This document shows, piece by piece, positions 59,960 to 64,000 of a stretch of 64,000 bases of DNA (position 1 is its first letter; each line of letters starts with the position of its first letter). The notes under the pieces are model-generated. The model was not told the DNA's origin. It searched no databases and worked only from the letters and a program-made list of their open reading frames with translations. A program made the translations under genes and the position numbers. Where the stretch lies: the NCBI GenBank assembly GCA_040879985.1, contig JBBDJH010000006.1, positions 73,962 through 137,961 on the forward strand. Direction: 5' to 3'. The stretch is from VRUE01 sp040879985 (GTDB lineage: Bacteria; Actinomycetota; Thermoleophilia; Solirubrobacterales; 70-9).

Positions 59960-61027
59960 CTGAGCGCGCCCGAGATCCGCATCGACCAGCTGAGCGGGCT
60001 GCGGACGATCCTCGCCCCCGGCCGGGCCGACCGCCCGCACGGGTTCGGCGGCCGCGCCGCTGAGGACGAGCAGGGCGCCGCGGGCTGCCCCTTCTGCGAG
60101 GGCAGCGAGGGCAAGACGCCGGCGGAGGTCTACGCGGTGCGACCCGCGGGCGGCGATCCCGACACGCCGGGATGGACCAGCCGCGTCGTGCCCAATTTGT
60201 ACCCGGCGCTGGGCGATGGCGGGGACGCGGCGAGCGAAGCCGGTGGCGCCGGCGCCACCGGCGGCGAGGCGGGCGCCTTCGCCAGCGTCGGCGACCCGCT
60301 GCTCGAGTCGCGGCGGGCCGGCGAGCCCGACCTGTTCGCCTCGCGCCCGGCGCTCGGCGCCCACGAGGTGATCGTCAACGGCCCGCAACACGTCACCGCG
60401 ATGGCCGAGCTGAGCGAGGAGCTGTTCGCCGGCGCGATCGCCACCTGGCGCGAGCGGATGCGCGCCCACTCCGACGCCGCCTACGTGCAGGTGGTGGTCA
60501 ACGAGGGCGCCGGCGCGGGCGCCTCGCTGCCCCACACCCACGCCCAGCTCTACGCCCTGCCCTTCGTCCCGGCGGCGGTCGCGCGCGAGCGCGAGCGGGC
60601 CGGCGCCTACAGCGAACGCACCGCCGGCGGCGGCCTGCTCAGCGACGTCCTGGTCGAGGAGGTGCGCCGGCGCGAGCGCCTCGTCGCGATCGACGAGGAG
60701 GCGGCGCTGATCTGCCCCTGGGCCTCGCGCTCCCCCTACGAGCTGCGGGTCGTGCCGCGGCGCGCGGCGGCGCGCTTCGAGCAGGACGGCGGCGGCGCGG
60801 CGATGATCCAGACCGCGCTGCGCCTGCTCGCCGAGCGCTTCGACGGCCCGCCCGAGCTCAACCTCTGGGTCGCGACCGCGCCGCGCGGCGCCGAGCACTT
60901 CGGCTGGCACGTCGACATCGCCCCCCGCCTCTCGGTCAAGGCGGGCTTCGAGCTGGGCAGCGGCGTCGACATCAACATCTACCCGCCGGAGCGCGCCGCG
61001 GCCGATCTACGCGACTGTCTGCGATGA
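59960..61027 (+). CDS. galT: Galactose-1-phosphate uridylyltransferase, CTG start likely
   Basis: 355 residues if started at CTG 59960 (SAPEIRIDQLSGLRTIL). The slipin stop is in frame 10 nt upstream and no ATG, GTG or TTG occurs before GTG 60137, which would cut off the zinc motif GCPFCEG. HIT-type active site LPHTHAQLYALP and HFGWHVDI near the end are GalT hallmarks. It exchanges UMP between UDP-glucose and galactose-1-P. A ~40-residue Gly/Ala-rich insert lies between NLYPAL and GAHEVIV; it contains a 24-bp perfect palindrome (60239-60262). Confidence 0.85.
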   Translation: MSAPEIRIDQLSGLRTILAPGRADRPHGFGGRAAEDEQGAAGCPFCEGSEGKTPAEVYAVRPAGGDPDTPGWTSRVVPNLYPALGDGGDAASEAGGAGATGGEAGAFASVGDPLLESRRAGEPDLFASRPALGAHEVIVNGPQHVTAMAELSEELFAGAIATWRERMRAHSDAAYVQVVVNEGAGAGASLPHTHAQLYALPFVPAAVARERERAGAYSERTAGGGLLSDVLVEEVRRRERLVAIDEEAALICPWASRSPYELRVVPRRAAARFEQDGGGAAMIQTALRLLAERFDGPPELNLWVATAPRGAEHFGWHVDIAPRLSVKAGFELGSGVDINIYPPERAAADLRDCLR

Positions 61028-61650
61028 CGCCTAACCCGCGACCGATCCCGCGCTTCATCGCCGACTCGACCCAGGAGGGGATCCCGCACGGCCGCTTCGC
61101 CGAGCGGCTCGCCAACGAGTTCCGCGGCGCCTGCGAGGGCGTCGAGGACCTGCCCGACGGCATCGGGGCTCCGGAGCAGATCGACTGGTTCCCGGAGCGG
61201 GCCTGGGGCGGCCGCGTCTGGGTGCCGGCGACGGCGCGGGTCGACGGGCCGGAGGGCACGCTGGAGCTCTTCGGCCACGTCTCCTACTTCCTGCCGGAGG
61301 ACGGCGAGCCGACCGACTTCCGCGCCGTCGCCGACTTCACCGACGTGCTCGCCGAGGACAACCCCGAGTGGCGGATCGACCTCAACGACGACGTGATCGG
61401 CCGCTGGCGCGGGGAGAACGGCCGCGCCGGCGACGTCACCCTGGTCTGGGGACGGCCGCTGGTGCGCGGCGCCGTCGCCGCCACCGCCGAGCTCGACGAG
61501 GAGACGGTCGACCAGGAAGTCGTCTCCGACGAACGCTTCACGCTGCTCGCCCTCGACGCGCTGGTGGGCTACGGCGACGACGTCTTCATGCAGGTCAAGC
61601 TATGGAGCCGCCGCGGCCTCGAGCTGGCCGGCGAGAATCTCTACGACTGA
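61024..61650 (+). CDS. Conserved-looking protein of unknown function
   Basis: 208 residues, ATG overlapping the galT stop by 4 nt. Trp-rich beta strands (DWFPERAWGGRVWVPATA, FGHVSYFLPEDG, VTLVWGRPLVRGA) suggest a beta-barrel or sandwich; no membrane segment or catalytic motif. Coupled to galT, so perhaps related to sugar metabolism. Ends in a 10-bp convergent overlap with yceH. Confidence 0.65.
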   Translation: MTPNPRPIPRFIADSTQEGIPHGRFAERLANEFRGACEGVEDLPDGIGAPEQIDWFPERAWGGRVWVPATARVDGPEGTLELFGHVSYFLPEDGEPTDFRAVADFTDVLAEDNPEWRIDLNDDVIGRWRGENGRAGDVTLVWGRPLVRGAVAATAELDEETVDQEVVSDERFTLLALDALVGYGDDVFMQVKLWSRRGLELAGENLYD

Positions 61651-62150
61651 TCGCCGCCGAGCAGCTGGCGGTAGCGCTCCTCGCGCTGTCCGCGCTGGCG
61701 CGGCAGGCGTTCGACGTAGGCGCGCTCGACCAGCTTTGCCAGCGTCTCCTGCACCGCGGCGAGGTCGGCGAAGCCGTGCAGCCGATCGGTCCGTTGTTTC
61801 AACTCCCCGGGGGTCTGGGTGCCGCGCAGCATCAGCACCGCCAGCAGCGACAGTTCCGCCTCGTCGGCGTCGAGCGCCTCGTGAAGCAGATGGCGGTACT
61901 TGCGCGCCCGGCTGCCGGCGCCGCTGGCGAGCCGGGTCCAACCGCGCAGGGCCGTGCGCCGCAGCGCTTCGACCACGGTCGCCTCGTCGTAGTCGACGAC
62001 CGGGTCCCGGTTCGTCGCCTGGTTACAGGCGAGCCGCAGCGCGTTAAGCGAGAGCGGGTAGGCGTCGGGCGTCGCCCGCTGCTTCTCCAGCAGGCACCCC
62101 GCCACCCTGATCTCGACCGCGTCGGCATCCAAGGGAGGAATGCTATTCAT
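61641..62150 (-). CDS. yceH: YceH family protein (DUF480)
   Basis: 169 residues from MNSIPPLDADAVEIRVAGCL. Two winged-helix-like halves with the family phrases LLEKQRATPDAYPLSLNAL, ACNQATNRDPVVDYDE and LLAVLMLRGTQTPGELKQR. Widespread, function unknown; possibly DNA binding. Confidence 0.85.
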   Translation of the reverse strand: MNSIPPLDADAVEIRVAGCLLEKQRATPDAYPLSLNALRLACNQATNRDPVVDYDEATVVEALRRTALRGWTRLASGAGSRARKYRHLLHEALDADEAELSLLAVLMLRGTQTPGELKQRTDRLHGFADLAAVQETLAKLVERAYVERLPRQRGQREERYRQLLGGDQS

Positions 62151-62158
62151 CGCCGCGA

Positions 62159-62536
62159 TCAGATGATCTGGGCGTCGACGAAACCGGCGACGAGCACCAG
62201 CCAGCCGCCGATCTCGGCCGCGATCAGGGTCCACATGAACGGGTGCAGGCCGGACGCCGCCGGATGGAACTGGTTGGTCGTGTCGCGCCGCCAGCCGTGC
62301 CACGCGTAGCCGACGACCGCGGCAAAGAAGTAGAAGGCCAGCGCGCCGGCGGCGAGCAGGTTGACCAGCGAGCACCAACCGCTCAGCTCGACGAAGGTGG
62401 CGACCAGCAGCAGCGCGAAGCTGTAGAGCAGCGCCGCCCGGTGCGCGGTGTCGACGTAGGGATGCGCCAGACCGTCGGCGCTCGTAGCCATCCCCCGGTA
62501 CTTCCAGACCCCGAGCAGCAGCGCCCAGAGAAACAT
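62159..62536 (-). CDS. Four-helix membrane protein of unknown function
   Basis: 125 residues with four transmembrane stretches (MFLWALLLGVWKYRG, LLYSFALLLVATFVELSG, ALAFYFFAAVVGYAWHG, LIAAEIGGWLVLVAGFV). Conserved-looking polar phrases HPYVDTAHRAALL and RDTTNQF between helices suggest an enzyme such as a membrane isomerase, but no family is assigned with confidence. 8 nt upstream of yceH on the same strand, probably cotranscribed. Confidence 0.65.
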   Translation of the reverse strand: MFLWALLLGVWKYRGMATSADGLAHPYVDTAHRAALLYSFALLLVATFVELSGWCSLVNLLAAGALAFYFFAAVVGYAWHGWRRDTTNQFHPAASGLHPFMWTLIAAEIGGWLVLVAGFVDAQII

Positions 62537-62623
62537 CGCCGCGGCCAGCAGCAGAACCGCTTTCGTGTCTCCTCCCAGCTCGATGGAGACGATGCTATCT
62601 CGGCACCCGCTACCGTTCCCTCG

Positions 62624-62800
62624 ATGGCGTCAAGCGGACAAGTCGGCAACTCATCTAGGGATGCAGCCGCTAAGGCTGAGGCGGTCAGGTTGCACCGTCT
62701 ACGCGAAGACGCACAACGCCCCATGAGCGTGAACTTGGCCGAGGGCATCGCACTGAGCCATAAGTTGATGCGATTCGTCGGCTCCGCCCGCCTCCATTGA
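62624..62800 (+). CDS. Small protein coupled to a nucleotidyltransferase (58 aa)
   Basis: MASSGQVGNSSRDAAAKAEA start, helical and basic (VRLHRLREDAQRP, LSHKLMRFVGSARLH). Its stop overlaps the TTG start of the nucleotidyltransferase by 4 nt (TTGA). Tiny helical partners placed before minimal nucleotidyltransferases often belong to toxin-antitoxin-like pairs; that role is inferred. Base composition is lower in GC than the housekeeping genes. Confidence 0.55.
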   Translation: MASSGQVGNSSRDAAAKAEAVRLHRLREDAQRPMSVNLAEGIALSHKLMRFVGSARLH

Positions 62801-63273
62801 CCGAACCGGCTTTCGATCAGCTCCTGCGCCGACTCTCCGAAGCGGAGGTGGAGTTTGTCTTGATCGGCGGCCTTGCCGTCAACGCCTGGGGCGTGGTCCG
62901 AGGGACGAAGGACGTGGACGTTGTCGTCGCCCCTGACCCTGCGAACCTCAAGCGCGTCGCTGGGGTGGCGGTTGCCGTTCACGGCCACATCCAAACCAGC
63001 GAATCATTCCTCAGCACGCCACCGGCAATCGCCGCACACCTCGCAAGCGGAGAGCGCGTTGCGATCGAGACCGAACTTGGCCAGTTGGACGTCGTCCAGG
63101 GACTGGACGGCGTTCCCACCTACGACGAGCTGCGTGCCGGGGCAACTGAGGCGAAGGTACTCGGCATCAGAGTCCTCGTTTGTTCACTCGAGGATCTAAA
63201 GGCGATGAAGCGGGCGGCGGGAAGAACGCGCGACAAGGCCGACCTAGAGGACCTCGATGCGACGCGCGATTAA
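62797..63273 (+). CDS. Minimal nucleotidyltransferase (AbiEii/DUF6036-like)
   Basis: 158 residues, TTG start. NTase fold: FVLIGGLAVNAWG, RGTKDVDVVVAPD (catalytic DxD), VAIETELGQLDVV (third acid), then a helical region (LEDLKAMKRAAGR, KADLEDLDA). This resembles nucleotidyltransferases of abortive-infection or toxin-antitoxin modules. Coupled to the 58-residue gene. Confidence 0.72.
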   Translation: MTEPAFDQLLRRLSEAEVEFVLIGGLAVNAWGVVRGTKDVDVVVAPDPANLKRVAGVAVAVHGHIQTSESFLSTPPAIAAHLASGERVAIETELGQLDVVQGLDGVPTYDELRAGATEAKVLGIRVLVCSLEDLKAMKRAAGRTRDKADLEDLDATRD

Positions 63274-63297
63274 CTCTAGGATGAGCTACCCGGCCCC

Positions 63298-63353
63298 GAT
63301 AGCTCAGCTGGATAGAGCGACTCCTCCTAAGCGAAGCGGAGGAGTCGTAGTTT
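63298..63353 (+). pseudogene. Broken tRNA-Arg (CCT-type) with foldback at the anticodon
   Basis: GGCCCCGATAGCTCAGCTGG and GATAGAGC give a standard acceptor 5' strand and D arm, and GACTC-CTCCTAA gives the anticodon stem and a CCT anticodon loop. Instead of the 3' stem, an 11-nt insertion (GCGAAGCGGAG) follows before GAGTC, making a 10-bp CGACTCCTCC/GGAGGAGTCG hairpin. No T arm or acceptor 3' strand is found downstream. A tRNA remnant, perhaps an old integration site. Confidence 0.55.
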
Positions 63354-63490
63354 TCGGCTTCACAGAGCCAAATGCAGCAGCTCTTTCCGCTGGCCGGATT
63401 CACATGGATTGCAGGTGATCGGCCTGGATTCGGGCAGCCGCTGCCCAATGGATTGCGTTGTCCGCTACTTGCTCCGCTACCGTGTTCGGC

Positions 63491-63808
63491 ATGGTTTCTC
63501 TGAGCCTGATCGACGAAGCCGGAAAGCTGCTGGCGGAGACCGCTGGTGCGGAGTCGACGGTGGTTCTCTTCGGCTCCCATGCACGCGGCGAGGCTCGGAT
63601 CGACAGCGATGTCGACTTCCTCGTCATCGAGGCGACCGTCGAGAACCGTCATAAAGAGTGGGAGCGTCTGCGTCGGGCCCTCAAGGACTTCCCGGCGCCG
63701 GTGGACATCGTCGTCCTGGACAAGAAACGGGCGGCGCGGCGCGCGAGGGTGCCGGGGACGATGGTCCACCACGCACTGCGTGACGGTCGGGTTCTTGCCC
63801 ACGCCTGA
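63491..63808 (+). CDS. MntA-like nucleotidyltransferase (antitoxin of a HEPN/MNT pair)
   Basis: 105 residues from MVSLSLIDEAGK. Pol-beta-type minimal nucleotidyltransferase motif VVLFGSHARGEARIDSDVD with the GS and DxD residues. In MntA/HepT modules the MNT protein AMPylates and silences the HEPN RNase. A HEPN-like frame follows and overlaps it. Confidence 0.8.
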   Translation: MVSLSLIDEAGKLLAETAGAESTVVLFGSHARGEARIDSDVDFLVIEATVENRHKEWERLRRALKDFPAPVDIVVLDKKRAARRARVPGTMVHHALRDGRVLAHA

Positions 63809-63977
63809 GCAGATCGAGGTAGCGGAGGGTCTCGCTCGACTCGCGCAAATCGACTTGGAGACCGCCGAGAAGCTCGCCCCGGACCCCGAGATGGACGACC
63901 GTCCGGTGGGCTTTCACGCCTTATGCGGACATCCGCATAATGCGTGCTATGCCGACCTCGGCGTTATGCCGACCTGA
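63795..63977 (+). pseudogene. Truncated HepT-like HEPN gene
   Basis: From TTG 63795 (or GTG 63780) the frame reads PTPEQIEVAEGLARLAQIDL, ETAEKLAPDPEMDDRPVGFHA, the usual start of a HEPN toxin partner. After VGFHA the expected QQAxEKALKA continuation is replaced by LCGHPHNACYADLGVMPT and a stop. The break coincides with the inverted/direct repeat cluster at 63921. The RxxxxH active site is missing, so the toxin is inactive. Confidence 0.6.
63921..63975. mobile_element. Probable end of an inserted element (TTATGCSGAC repeats)
   Basis: TTATGCGGA (63921-63929) and TCCGCATAA (63932-63940) are a near-contiguous palindrome; TATGCCGACCT follows twice at 63948-63958 and 63965-63975. Clustered inverted and direct copies of one motif are typical of the ends of tyrosine-recombinase elements. 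The rest of the element would lie beyond the window. Confidence 0.45.
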
Positions 63978-64000
63978 CCTGTAAAAGACGCTCTGAGCGC

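Noticed and set aside
1..64000. CRISPR array
   Set aside because: No set of regularly spaced identical repeats with unique spacers was seen; the 22-bp-phased repeats at 15276 have only three copies and 7-nt gaps.

Overview
The window looks like chromosomal DNA of a high-GC actinobacterium. Gene content (PAC2-family protein, long-form IleRS, an AddB/AdnB-like helicase-nuclease with Fe-S cysteines, many secreted Ig-like and RHS proteins, actinobacterial-type LexA boxes) would fit a deep-branching lineage such as Thermoleophilia/Solirubrobacterales; that placement is inference. Genes are tightly packed, often with 1-4 nt overlaps, and GTG, TTG and possibly CTG starts occur.

Layout. 0-9.3 kb: the end of a large secreted Ig-like protein, a small very basic protein behind two LexA boxes, an inositol-phosphatase-family enzyme, a helicase-nuclease, a PAC2 protein, two half-size TSUP permeases, a trehalose-phosphatase (otsB) and a membrane protein. 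9.3-9.65 kb: a gene-poor stretch full of hairpins with a tRNA-like cloverleaf. 9.65-25.7 kb: housekeeping genes (PolX, thioredoxin, tautomerase, IleRS, SDR, benzoylformate decarboxylase, fumarase, an aldehyde dehydrogenase, YchF) mixed with a DUF4143 ATPase and secreted proteins. 25.7-29.5 kb: a coupled diacylglycerol-kinase / phospholipase-D / PAP2 / YchF operon, divergent from a BtrH-like protein. 29.6-32.4 kb: a 932-residue secreted protein. 32.4-40.9 kb: a visibly less GC-rich island with a 2389-residue WapA-like RHS protein followed on the same strand by three small membrane proteins; the island is bracketed by near-identical 34-35 bp repeats. 40.9-46.2 kb: Fpg/Nei-type glycosylase, methyltransferase, methylmalonyl-CoA epimerase, DUF1385, GST and RarA. 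46.3-55.4 kb: an aldehyde dehydrogenase overlapping a ccmABCD-hemA-hemC-cobA/hemD run, then birA. 55.3-62.5 kb: DEAH helicase, TlpA-like lipoprotein, NfeD/slipin pair, GalT, YceH and a membrane protein. 62.6-64 kb: an accessory islet with two nucleotidyltransferase modules (one MntA/HepT-like with a truncated HEPN gene) around a broken tRNA-Arg.

The most unusual feature is a set of long palindromic elements spread through the window. Their arms (about 10 to 30 bp) pair perfectly or almost perfectly but have a different sequence at each site, while the loops fall into recurring families (family A at 23.4, 46.2 and 55.0 kb; family B at 13.2, 49.3 and 54.4 kb). Several lie in frame inside essential genes (birA, ileS, the helicase-nuclease) or at operon junctions. 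The RHS/membrane-protein island (candidate toxin plus candidate immunity) and the LexA-controlled basic protein are the next most interesting. All assignments come from reading the sequence; no database search was run.
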